Assembly (NCBI GenBank): GCA_001970855.1
Contig: LSSN01000631.1
Coordinates: 1-10,014 of the forward strand
Source: Smittium culicis
Lineage: Eukaryota; Kickxellomycota; Harpellomycetes; Harpellales; Legeriomycetaceae
Length of the DNA stretch: 10,014 nt
Reading direction: 5' to 3'
In this document: piece by piece, positions 1 to 7,063 of the stretch
Position numbering within the stretch: position 1 is the first letter of the stretch
Layout of the letters: every line of letters starts with the position of its first letter
Notes under the pieces: generated by a model
Databases searched by the model: none
Seen by the model: only the letters and a program-made list of their open reading frames with translations
What the model was told of the DNA's origin: nothing
Translations under genes and position numbers: made by a program

Positions 1-21
1 AATTATTGGTTTGATTAAAAG

Positions 22-180
22 TTTGATCCGGCTATCGAATCAAAAGCTGATTTATTCGAGCATTGTATTATTATGGTGTACCAATTGACTCTGAGTATTA
101 ACTATTCTCTGGCAACAAAAATCTATGCTATTGTGATGGCCTTAAATGAGCGAATCTATTGGATAATCATATTTAAGTAA
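22..180 (+). CDS. Possible terminal exon of a gene cut by the left edge (faint SRA1/Sec31 C-terminal resemblance)
   Basis: A frame free of stops runs from the in-frame TAA at 16-18 to a TAA at 178-180, and a possible AAG splice acceptor at 19-21 would open an exon at 22 in phase 0. The 52 residues begin FDPAIESKADLFEH and include SINYSLATKIYAIVM and a late Trp followed by a Phe-Lys. The spacing of Asn-Tyr, Ala and Ile-Tyr recalls, by eye, the 'RDY..A..IH' helix and terminal Trp of the SRA1-like domain at the end of the COPII coat protein Sec31. This is a weak match: the Trp sits about two residues closer than expected, and the acceptor is AAG whereas the other acceptors proposed here are all TAG. 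It could equally be a chance open frame. With only the tail visible, no function can be assigned safely. Confidence 0.3.
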   Translation, partial: FDPAIESKADLFEHCIIMVYQLTLSINYSLATKIYAIVMALNERIYWIIIFK

Positions 181-370
181 ATTATCTATTGGACGCGAGG
201 GTCGGGACAGTATATGGCAGAAAAATCTGGAGCCTTTTTTTTACTAATTAGAAATATATAAAGATGATAATAGCCTTTCTTTAAATCTTTTAAATCTTTC
301 TTCGAGATATATTATAACAGCCTTATCGCCAAAAAAAATTAAAATCAGTTTCGATCTCTGCGTCTAGCTA

Positions 371-580
371 GTAAGTAAGTTTCTATTATCTCCTATCACC
401 TCAACGTTCTTCGCTATACTGTAGATTTCCTTTTGATTCTGTTTTCATCTATTCCCTTTTTTATCACAATGTCCTGGTTTTATTCTCATCGAATAATCAT
501 ATATCGTTCTGCGATTCATATAATATTTTCTATTTCATAGCATTTAAGTAAACTCTAAATTTTTTTTATTTCCATTTTAG
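371..580 (+). other. Probable 5'UTR intron of the COX9-like gene
   Basis: GTAAGTAAGT at 371 is a near-ideal fungal donor. A pyrimidine-rich stretch follows and ends in CCATTTTAG at 580, 44 bases before the COX9 ATG. A CTCTAAAT at 553-560 could be the branch region. The interval holds an ATG near 469 (context CACAATGTCC) that would open a short out-of-gene reading frame if retained, so removing it would leave the COX9 leader without an upstream ATG. The donor could also be the second GTAAGT at 375. This is inferred from splice-site strings only; a direct unspliced leader remains possible. Confidence 0.5.
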
Positions 581-624
581 ATCCACGAGTATTAAAATTT
601 CTACATCAAAGAATATCATTCAAA

Positions 625-813
625 ATGCCTTCTGCAGTTCCTCTTAAACCTATCGTTGGAATGTTCAAAAAGAGAGTCTACCGCGACATTGTTGTAGGTT
701 TGGGCGGTGGTGCCCTAGCCTCTTACTGCTTCTGGGAATTCGGATACGGCCCAAAAGTCAAGAAGACTGAACAATACTTCAAAGAATTGGCTGCTGCCCG
801 CAATAACGAATAA
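625..813 (+). CDS. COX9: Cytochrome c oxidase small subunit, COX9 / COX7A-like
   Basis: A 62-residue protein, close to the ~59-residue yeast Cox9, belonging to the fungal Cox9 / subunit VIIa family. Cox9 is a nuclear-encoded, single-pass subunit of respiratory complex IV in the mitochondrial inner membrane, needed for assembly and stability rather than catalysis. Visible hallmarks are a short N-terminus, the basic patch MFKKRVYRDI (about residues 13-22), one membrane helix rich in Gly/Ala and aromatics (about 22-42, VVGLGGGALASYCFWEFG), and a charged matrix or intermembrane tail ending in EQYFKELAAARN, which matches the family's 'YY..LA..' ending. There is no cleavable presequence, as is usual for the family. 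The ATG at 625 sits in a good context (TCAAAATG) and is the first in the predicted spliced leader. The coding sequence has no intron. An AATAAA at 951-956 may mark the 3' end. Confidence 0.9.
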   Translation: MPSAVPLKPIVGMFKKRVYRDIVVGLGGGALASYCFWEFGYGPKVKKTEQYFKELAAARNNE

Positions 814-950
814 ACTCGCTCTCCCCTTTCCTTAGCTTATTCTTCCATGCAAAATTCAAAACTAATTCTCGTTTTTCCTCTTCAATCGGGAGCTGTCTAT
901 TATCTCTTTTTCTTTTAGACTTTGTTTTTATTTCAAACAAAATTTAAACT

Positions 951-956
951 AATAAA
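951..956 (+). terminator. Candidate polyadenylation signal of the COX9-like gene
   Basis: AATAAA lies 138 bases past the COX9 stop, in a T- and A-rich stretch. Such strings are common in DNA this AT-rich, so this is only a candidate. Confidence 0.3.
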
Positions 957-1390
957 AGATCTTGAATTAAATTATATTAATGCAGTTCTTCACTATTTTT
1001 CTAGTTAGTTACTATTTGCCTAAATATTTTTGATTTTATATTTGTGACTTTAATTTAAATCGCTTAACGACAATTCTAATTATACGCAGATTTATTTGTT
1101 ACGCCTAAAATAATACTCTTTAACAAACAATAAACTTATTTTCTATACTGAAATTAAATTATTTCTGCCATCTTTTAGCAGTTAATTATTCACATTCTAT
1201 TTTTAAAAGTTTATCCTATTTCGCTATAAAAGTTTTCATTTTTATACCTCCAAAACAATAATTGCTCATATAAAAATAGCTTTCGATAATCCACTCATCC
1301 TCAAAAAAAAAAAATAATAAATCCTTAATAGTCTCCTTTCCTAACTATACAAACCCCAAATATTATCCCTATACCTTTTTTTTAATACCC

Positions 1391-1429
1391 ATGAACTCCT
1401 ATACTTTCTACTTCATCTACGCTTTATAA
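1391..1429 (+). promoter_or_regulatory. Upstream ORF in the GUP1 leader
   Basis: ATG at 1391 (context TACCCATGAAC) opens a 12-codon frame that stops with TAA at 1427-1429, 18 bases before the GUP1 ATG and in the same frame. If the transcript starts upstream of 1391, ribosomes would meet this uORF first, which could lower or condition GUP1 translation. The transcript start is unknown, so a role is inference. Confidence 0.4.
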
Positions 1430-1447
1430 TACTTGCTTATTACGATT

Positions 1448-3383
1448 ATGCTATCCTCTCATAAAAATTCTACTTCAAAACCAGTTTCTCAAGCCATACC
1501 CGGCTTTTCTTCGAATAGAGACGCTTTGAAATCAAAATACATCCCATCAAAATCGCGCGTTTTCACATATGAATACTACATTTACTACTTAATTACTCTA
1601 ATTGTCGTCCCATTCATGCTTTACCAAGGATGGGTCATCTCATCTCGTAAGTTTTACCACTTCTAGAAGTCCCACTATTTAACTCGTATCCATTCTTTAT
1701 TTATCATATGTTTTTTTATATATTCTGATTTCTTCATTTTAATTCATTTTTTCTCTAGCTTCTCACCCAATTTACTCGCAATATAAACACAAACTGTCTG
1801 ACGGCTGGATTTTTGGCCGAAAAGTCGATTTAAGCGATTCACAATGGTCTACCTTCAGAAATAATGTCCCTATTTTATCCATTGTTATGCTCTTCTTTGT
1901 TCTGTTAAACAAACTAACTATTCGATACAACAAAAAGCTTCCTGGAAACCTTGCCGCTTCAACTTTCACTAACAAACTAGAAAGGTTCTCCTCTGCCTCG
2001 AATTCCATATCCATATCTTACCAAAAACAGTTCAGTCTAAGGCACGACAATAACTTGCTGATTTGCGGAATGGCCTTATTTTCACTTATTTTCTTTATCT
2101 TCGTATTTGGATTCTCGACAATATTCATCCTCTCTATTATGTCCTTAAATTACCTACTAACAAAGAAGGTTTTCGCAGGCTCGAAACACGCCTTTGTTGC
2201 CATTTTCGGCTTTAATATGCTAATTCTCTTTACAAACGAAATTTTTTCTGGGTACCTGTTTGCTTCCATATCTCCATCCCTCGCTTGGATGGATTTACAC
2301 CGCGGTATGATGAGAAGATGGGACACAACTTTCAATATCACCATGCTCAGAATGGTCAGCTTTAGCTTGGACTACCACTGGAAGCTTCTACAGACCCCTA
2401 TTCTCGGCGTCTCCAAAATGAACCACCTGGCTACGTCATCCGACCTAAATGATAAACAAAGAATAGAATATTCAAGACTAGAATCTGAATACAGCTTTTT
2501 AAACTACTTTGTTTACTTGTCCTACGTCCCTCTATACCTAACTGGTCCTATAATCACATTCAATGACTTTACATACCAACTAAAAAATAGAAAAACAAAC
2601 AGTATGAGTATAAGTGCTAGAAAGTACTCTTACCTTTACCTGATCCGCCTGCTAGCTTCATTTTTAGTCATGGAGCTCTTACTGCACATTGTTCACCCTA
2701 TAGCTATCAGCGACGTTCGCGCATTTGACCTGCTTTCTCCACTCCAAATCAGTCTTGTTGGCTACTTTTATCTCACTTTCATTTGGCTTAAACTTCTACT
2801 TATATGGCGCCTCGCTCGGTGCTTCTCTTTATTCGATAACCTAATGGTCATCGAAAATATGGGCCGCTGTATGTCAAACAACTACTCCTTGTCCGAATTT
2901 TGGAAGAATTGGCACTGCTCCTACAACAGATTTTTGGTCCGCTACTTTTACAAACCCTTAATCGCCCTAAACTACGGAATTTTGTTCCCAACTGCAATCA
3001 TTTTCTTATTTGTCGCCGTGTGGCACGATCTAAGTCTCCGCTTACTCGCGTGGGCATGGCTCATCATCCTTCTCTTCATCCCCGAGCTCGGCATGAAGTT
3101 TCTCTTTTCAAAAGTATTCAAAATAACTTCTCAAACTTACCCCAAAACTTTCAGATATTTCGTCAGTTTTGGTGGATCTATAAATATCTTTGCCATGATT
3201 ATTGCAAATCTCGTTGGATTCGGTGTCGGCGTTGATGGTATGGAGCTCATGATCATCCGCATTTTTAGTGTCGAAGGTCTCCCCTTCGTCTTAACTACCC
3301 TCTTCCTACTAAATATCCACGTCCTTAATATGTATGAGCTCAGGCAAGCCGAATTCCGCAGGAAACTTGCTCGCTCCGACTAA
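1448..3383 (+). CDS. GUP1: Gup1-family membrane-bound O-acyltransferase (MBOAT), two exons
   Basis: Exons 1448-1646 and 1759-3383 join in frame to give 607 residues, against 560 for yeast Gup1. In yeast Gup1 is an ER multi-pass O-acyltransferase that remodels GPI anchors by adding a very long acyl chain, and its loss also affects glycerol handling and wall and membrane order. Family marks are FTYEYYIYYL and a first membrane helix (about residues 40-61), the Gup1-specific SDGWIFGRKVDLSDSQW (80-96, formed just after the splice), FWKNWHCSYNRFLVRYFYKP (His452) and VAVWHDLSLRLLAWAW with the presumed catalytic MBOAT His at 489. Many further hydrophobic helices follow. I chose ATG 1448; the codons before it in the same open frame begin with TTG, not a normal eukaryotic start. 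The N-terminal ~40 residues are Ser-rich and not conserved. An AATAAA at 3438-3443 may end the transcript. Confidence 0.94.
1647..1758 (+). other. GUP1 intron (112 bp)
   Basis: Donor GTAAGT at 1647, acceptor TTCTCTAG ending at 1758 after a T-rich tract; TTCTGATTTC near 1726 could be the branch region. It is a phase-1 intron that rebuilds codon 67 as CCT (Pro). Splicing joins two halves that both match Gup1, giving continuous family sequence across the junction; reading through instead ends at a TAG at 1664-1666. The reconstruction is therefore strong. Confidence 0.93.
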
Positions 3384-3437
3384 AATTTTATCATCTTTCA
3401 ACCTTTTATTTTTTTTTTATACTACCCTATTCTTGCA

Positions 3438-3443
3438 AATAAA
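3438..3443 (+). terminator. Candidate polyadenylation signal of GUP1
   Basis: AATAAA 55 bases past the GUP1 stop, following a long T-run. Placement is suitable, but the string is common here. Confidence 0.4.
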
Positions 3444-3757
3444 AGCATATTTACCATCTCCTAAGCTATTTATGGGAGATTCTTTTGAGAAACTGAACTT
3501 TTTTTTTTCTAAGGGAATCTCATATGATAATAAGGTTATTCTATCTGATAGTTATTCTCTAACAATATTTATAAGCTAGAATTAAGCTACTAAGTATGAA
3601 TTTTTTAATAGTATAAGTTCTGCTCCTCGAGAGAATCGACCATATAGCGCTTCTTCTATTACATCTTTCACGAAGCTTTTCTTATATTTTACCTAAATAA
3701 AACATTATGTGTATATACATTAAACAGCAATTAACATAATCTAAACTTTGATTAAAT

Positions 3758-3763
3758 TTTATT
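3758..3763 (-). terminator. Candidate polyadenylation signal of the MMTAG2-like gene
   Basis: AATAAA on the minus strand about 130 bases past the stop at 3892. Candidate only, for the same reason as the others. Confidence 0.3.
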
Positions 3764-3891
3764 CTATTTTTTGTTCTTTTTTACGATAGTTATATATATA
3801 TTGATACGTTTTATATTTAAGAATACTTTAAAAATTTCGGCACTCATTCGGGTGGGGTTGTTTTTTTTTGTATAGTGCGAGTCTACCGCTC

Positions 3892-5215
3892 TCACCTCCT
3901 CTCTTTTTCTCGATAATCCTCTCTGTCTCTTTTATCTCTTTTCTCTCTATAATCGTCTCTGTCCCTTTTCTCTCTATAATCGTCTCTGTCCCTTTTCTCT
4001 CTATAATCGTCTCTGTCCCTTTTCTCTCTATAATCGTCTCTGTCTCTTTTCTCCCTATAATCTTCTCTGTCTCTATTCTCACTATAATCGTCTCTGTGTC
4101 TATTACTTGATCCTTTATCTTTTATCCTAATTTCATATTTATTCCGGCCGCTTTTATTTACTTTTTCACTACGATGGACCTTGTTTTTACTAGATTTTCC
4201 GCTTGAATACAACTCTGTCGAATCACCTCTATAATCCGACCTAGTCCTGCTTCGACTTTTGTCCTTATTTAAATTCTTCTCAGGTTCAGAAACCTGATAT
4301 TCATGCTTTCTTTTTTTATCTCTTGGCAGTTTATCTTCGCCTCTATTTTTGCCGCTTTTGCGAGGTGCATCGACGTCGTAGATTTTTCCAGAATCACGAC
4401 TATGCTTGCTATCACGCTTTTTGATATCTCTCCTAAACGACGCAGATGACGCATTCATATCTGTAGATGTACCAGTAGCGCTGCCTATATCGCTCGTTTT
4501 GGTGTCAGCAACTGAAACTGCCGGTCTAGTATATATTTGCCTATTAACAGTTGCAGTTTCGACAAAGCTCAGCCCGCCACTAGATGCGCCGCCGCTAGTT
4601 GCCTTTCCAGAAAAATCCTGCTCGTATCCAAGACCGGATATGCTGGCTGAAAGTCCGTCGTCTTTACCTGCCGCAATACAGCCCATACTCTCGTCTTTAT
4701 CACCAGCTGCTAACTCACTTACTTTCATTATTTCGCTTTTTGACGCGCGTGGCGCGTACTTAGCGCTCGCCTTGCTTGGCGGGAGTCCCAATGCTATTGC
4801 CATAGCTTCGGCCTCTTGCTCTTTGATTCTTCGTAGTTCATCGCTCATATCTTCTGCAGATTGTTCTGCACTCTTGCTTCCTGTCTTCTTGCTTTTCGAA
4901 TACCAGAATAAATCTATCCCTTTCTGCCATCTATTAAGAATTGTATATAAGAAAGTTTTTACTTATAATCTGATGTATATAAATCCACTATAAATAAAAG
5001 TGATTCGATCTATTTTTTTATCGCTTTTCATTCATTTGAAGTTTTTTATTATCCAAATTGTTAAAGTGTTGAAGTGAAGGTAGAATTTTAAATGTGTAGA
5101 TTTACCTTCCGGTTGGCGCCATAGCAGAATTGCCCAGATAAGTTTCGCGGAACTTGTCTTCTTTTACATTTTCCCAAGAAAACTTTGAATTCTTCTTACT
5201 CGAATCGCCTTCCAT
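3892..5215 (-). CDS. MMTAG2: MMTAG2 / C1orf35-like nuclear protein with a repeat tail, two exons
   Basis: Exons 5215-5106 and 4930-3892 join to encode 382 residues (human MMTAG2 is about 260). The family is named for a multiple-myeloma antigen and carries a conserved N-terminal 'kinase phosphorylation' domain; its molecular role is poorly known, though it is usually thought nuclear and RNA-associated. Here the domain is clear: FSWENVKEDKFRETYLGNS (residues 12-30), then MAPTGRWQKGIDLFWYSK (32-49) built across the splice, then the acidic-basic helix DELRRIKEQEAEAMAIALGL (67-86), matching human '[20 protein letters not shown]'. A Ser/Gly/Ala-rich stretch (about 90-200) precedes a Lys/Arg/Asp/Ser-rich region and a tail of 9-residue repeats (about 313-366), typical of low-complexity splicing-factor tails. 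ATG 5215 starts the conserved block properly. Leu27 of YLGNS is coded by CTG, arguing for the standard code. A shorter product starting at 4848 would lack the domain. Confidence 0.9.
3944..4105 (-). repeat. 27-bp coding minisatellite, six tandem units
   Basis: Six units of 27 bp start at 3944, 3971, 3998, 4025, 4052 and 4079. On the plus strand a unit begins TCTCTATAATCGTCTCTGTC. The units at 3944, 3971 and 3998 are identical, 4025 differs by one base, and 4052 and 4079 carry several changes. A diverged partial unit with an extra KRD lies at about 3909-3943, nearest the protein's C-terminus. Read on the minus strand each unit encodes R-D-R-D-D-Y-R-E-K (or E for the first D of DD). Because 27 is a multiple of 3, copy-number changes keep the frame. 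The gradient from diverged outer units to identical ones points to recent expansion near the middle-left of the array. Confidence 0.95.
4931..5105 (-). other. Intron of the MMTAG2-like gene (175 bp)
   Basis: On the minus strand the donor is GTAAAT (from 5105) and the acceptor TTAATAG (ending 4931). It is phase 2, rebuilding Arg37 (AG|A), and joins APTG to RWQKG, the most conserved stretch of the family. Reading through the donor would stop at once (AGG TAA), so splicing is required to make the domain. Confidence 0.93.
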
Positions 5216-5598
5216 CTATAGTTTTTTTCCGCAGAGTAATGAGTAATTGTAATCCTTTACAGTTTTAACTTGAAAATTTTTGAATTAAATCGGTTGTTTT
5301 TGATAGTTAGCGTATAATTTGGAATATTGTTACTATTTGCCGTTATTCTAAATACTTAATATATTTTCAAAGTGATTTATTTATTTGAAAGTAAATTGAA
5401 TTTCTAGTTTTTTTTGACCAATAATATATCAGAAACCGATTTTGATTTGCTTTTTTCGAAACGATTTTTAGTTACTGACGAATTTAATTGAGGGAAAAAA
5501 ATGCTACGTAGAAAACTCTTTCAATAATTCTGCTCACAAAAAAATAATCCAAATTCGACACTTGATGCCGGTATATCTCGAAATACTGGATAAAAATC
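5216..5598. promoter_or_regulatory. Shared divergent promoter region of the MMTAG2-like and SOSS-B-like genes
   Basis: 383 bases separate the two start codons, which face away from one another, so both promoters and leaders must lie here. The region is AT-rich with T- and A-runs. No clear TATA box or known factor site stands out to me. The right part carries two upstream ATGs (5501 and 5565) that affect the SOSS-B-like gene; the MMTAG2 side shows no upstream ATG in the bases nearest its start. Confidence 0.6.
5501..5527 (+). promoter_or_regulatory. Upstream ORF 1 before the SOSS-B-like gene
   Basis: ATG at 5501 (context AAAAAATGC, strong for fungi) opens 8 codons and a TAA at 5525-5527. It would be translated only if the transcript begins upstream of 5501, which is unknown. 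Confidence 0.3.
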
Positions 5599-5612
5599 AT
5601 GTACAGTCATAA
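5565..5612 (+). promoter_or_regulatory. Upstream ORF 2 overlapping the SOSS-B-like start
   Basis: ATG at 5565 (context CTTGATGCC) opens 15 codons in a different frame and ends with TAA at 5610-5612, past the main ATG at 5599. An overlapping uORF normally reduces translation of the main frame by leaky scanning. Its context is poorer than that of the main ATG (AAAATCATGT has A three before it less clearly placed), and the transcript start is not known. Confidence 0.35.
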
Positions 5613-6157
5613 ACCAAACCAGCGTCTAGTCAAAATAAGCGAGCTACGCCCAATGATGCGAGGATTCGATATCGAATTCATTGTCCTTGAAACAGGTAAA
5701 TTTAATGATTATTGCTTAAGACTACTAGTAGTTGAACCATGTGAAATTATAAGCCTAAACTATTTTATGATATTAATAGTTATTCAACATCTTTAATTTT
5801 AACCAACTTATTAAGTTTCATTTTTATTTTTGGTTTAAAATATAAACAAAATCTAATATGACTCAAATTTTATATCGAGTAGCTCCACCATTTAAGGGGC
5901 GAGATGGTATATTTATCTACAAATTCAAAGTTGCTGACATAACAGGAAGTTCTATGCTAACGATATGGGGGGATGGAGGTGAATACATCAAACAAGGCGA
6001 CGTCATACTCATCGAAGGAGCTGAAGCCAAGCTGTACAAAAACTCATTATCCTTGGGTCTTAACAGATATGGAAAACTTCTACGGATAAGCGAGCATGCC
6101 TTTCAATTCAGCGAAACCCCGTTTTATAGCGAATACGTATGGGAAAATCAGGAATAA
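5599..6157 (+). CDS. NABP2: SOSS complex subunit B / hSSB1-like OB-fold ssDNA-binding protein, two exons
   Basis: Exons 5599-5695 and 5883-6157 join to encode 123 residues. The family (human NABP1/NABP2, hSSB1/2) has one OB fold that binds single-stranded DNA or RNA and, within the SOSS complex, helps sense and repair DNA breaks; related partners act in transcription termination with Integrator. Visible matches are VKISELRPMMRGFDIEFIVLET (residues 11-32; human '[20 protein letters not shown]'), FKVADITGSSMLTIWGD with Trp61 (human 'CKVADKTGSINISVWDD'), IKQGDVILIEGAEAKLYKNS (human 'IQPGDIIRLTKGYASVFKG'), and a final SETPFYSEY. The protein stops right after the OB fold, without the Pro/Gly-rich tail of the animal proteins. 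ATG 5599 is the first in frame. If the alternative acceptor at 5879 is used there is one extra Val. An AATAAA lies at 6167-6172. The symbol is by family resemblance only. Confidence 0.88.
5696..5882 (+). other. Intron of the SOSS-B-like gene (187 bp) with tandem GAG/TAG acceptor
   Basis: Donor GTAAAT at 5696, the same form as the MMTAG2 intron. CTAAT at 5853-5857 may be the branch region. Two acceptors lie three bases apart, CGAG ending 5879 and GTAG ending 5882; both keep frame and differ by one Val residue. TAG is preferred because every other acceptor here is TAG. If retained, translation continues into intron codons and stops at 5794-5796, leaving only the first OB strands. Confidence 0.88.
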
Positions 6158-6166
6158 AGCGAAAAC

Positions 6167-6172
6167 AATAAA
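6167..6172 (+). terminator. Candidate polyadenylation signal of the SOSS-B-like gene
   Basis: AATAAA ten bases past the stop codon; another AATAAA overlaps the stop itself (6153-6158). Both are close to the stop for a cleavage signal, so a later site is also possible. Confidence 0.25.
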
Positions 6173-7063
6173 CGGCTTTTATTTATAACTTTGGATATTT
6201 TTTATATTGGCGATTACATCTGATTAATTTCACTTCTCTTTCAAAAGAAAAATACGCCAACTTTTTTAGCTTAGATCTACAGTTTAATTATTTCGCTTTG
6301 AATATCCGAGATTTTATGTATTAATCTTATACCTTCAATTTTTATATGCATTATTGTTACTTTACCTCTATTATAAATACCGCTTTGAATTTATGATTTA
6401 TCTACTTTTGTATAATAAATTTTTTCTCTAATAATTTCTTTTTTAATATTCTTCAGGATATACAGATCAGGAATATTGATACTGGGCCAAACTTGCAACA
6501 AAAGTATAATACTTTATATTAGCCAATTGGTTTAAAATATTGATAAGTTTAAAACCACATATTTCAAATAGAAAACAAATCGGTATATATGAGAATATTT
6601 TAAACGATAATTGTGGGTCCTAAGAAGAGTATTTACTATTATTTATTCATATACCACGACTTTAATGTTTATTAAAGATTTATATATATTTTATATTTAC
6701 TAAAAGATTAAACTAAGTTTTTTTAAATTGATATTTATATTATTTGGTTTGCATTTTATATACTAATCTATATGAATAAAAAATATAAATTAACAAAAAA
6801 AAAAGTATATAAACTGTTTAATAGAAAAAATTAACAAATTATCAGGCGAAATCAGCCAGTAATAAGAGGTAAAAGCATTTCGACATAGATTATTTGCTTA
6901 AAATATCGCTTATACTCTATCTATCGACCAATAATACCATACAATTTACACTAAAGCTGATAATTGATCAAATTTAAAATCATTAAAAGATTTTTATAGT
7001 GATTTTTGCCAATGTATTAAACAAGCTTGACTTTTCTTTATTCATTATAACCTCTTTCTACCC

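Larger units (their letters stand above)
814..1447. other. Intergenic region between COX9-like gene and GUP1
   Basis: About 630 AT-rich bases with no convincing gene. The left part would hold the COX9 3'UTR, with an AATAAA at 951-956. The right part holds an A-run near 1303-1315 followed by pyrimidine-rich DNA (about 1320-1430), a typical fungal promoter or leader texture, plus a short upstream ORF at 1391-1429 described separately. I saw no tRNA-like fold or repeat. Confidence 0.6.
3384..3891. other. Convergent intergenic region between GUP1 and the MMTAG2-like gene
   Basis: About 510 AT-rich bases where the two converging transcripts should end. AATAAA at 3438-3443 fits GUP1. TTTATT at 3758-3763, read on the minus strand as AATAAA, fits the MMTAG2-like gene 129 bases past its stop. 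The open frame that leaves GUP1's end into this region (to about 3579) has the composition of random AT-rich DNA. No RNA gene was seen. Confidence 0.6.

Noticed and set aside
181..235. Somewhat GC-richer stretch (GGACGCGAGGGTCGGGACAG) considered as a small RNA or a short intron end
   Set aside because: No stem, box or coding continuation is convincing; an intron from GTAAAT at 176 to the CAG at 210 would be only 35 bases, too short to propose.
1433..1447. GUP1 start at 1433
   Set aside because: The codon there is TTG, not ATG; the first ATG in that frame after the stop at 1427-1429 is at 1448.
3334..3579. Open frame overlapping the end of GUP1 and running into the spacer
   Set aside because: Begins inside GUP1 in another frame and has the composition of translated AT-rich DNA; no conserved features.
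3828..4082. Minus-strand open frame with I-I-E-R-K-G-T-E-T repeats
   Set aside because: Another frame of the same minisatellite; the frame joined to the conserved MMTAG2 domain is the real one.
3868..4110. Plus-strand open frame across the minisatellite encoding a hydrophobic (L-S-I-I-V-S-V-P-F) repeat
   Set aside because: It is the antisense image of the MMTAG2 repeat. A 27-bp unit keeps several frames open automatically, and there is no independent support such as a family match.
4406..4993. Plus-strand open frame of 195 codons opposite the MMTAG2-like gene
   Set aside because: It lies antisense to the conserved coding exon and covers the intron; its residues are Ser/Leu/Ala-rich as expected from the complement of the Ser/Gly/Ala-rich part, with no family resemblance.
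1008..5341. The 13-mer GTTACTATTTGCC occurring near 1008-1020 and again near 5329-5341
   Set aside because: One shared 13-mer on the same strand is expected by chance in 10 kb of AT-biased DNA, and the flanks do not match.
5696..5796. 65-residue unspliced version of the SOSS-B-like protein as the real product
   Set aside because: After the donor the residues lose all family similarity, while splicing to 5883 restores the complete OB fold.
6650..6840. Extremely AT-rich tract considered as a replication origin or mobile-element remnant
   Set aside because: No terminal repeats, target duplications or recognisable origin consensus; AT-richness alone is ordinary for the spacers in this genome.
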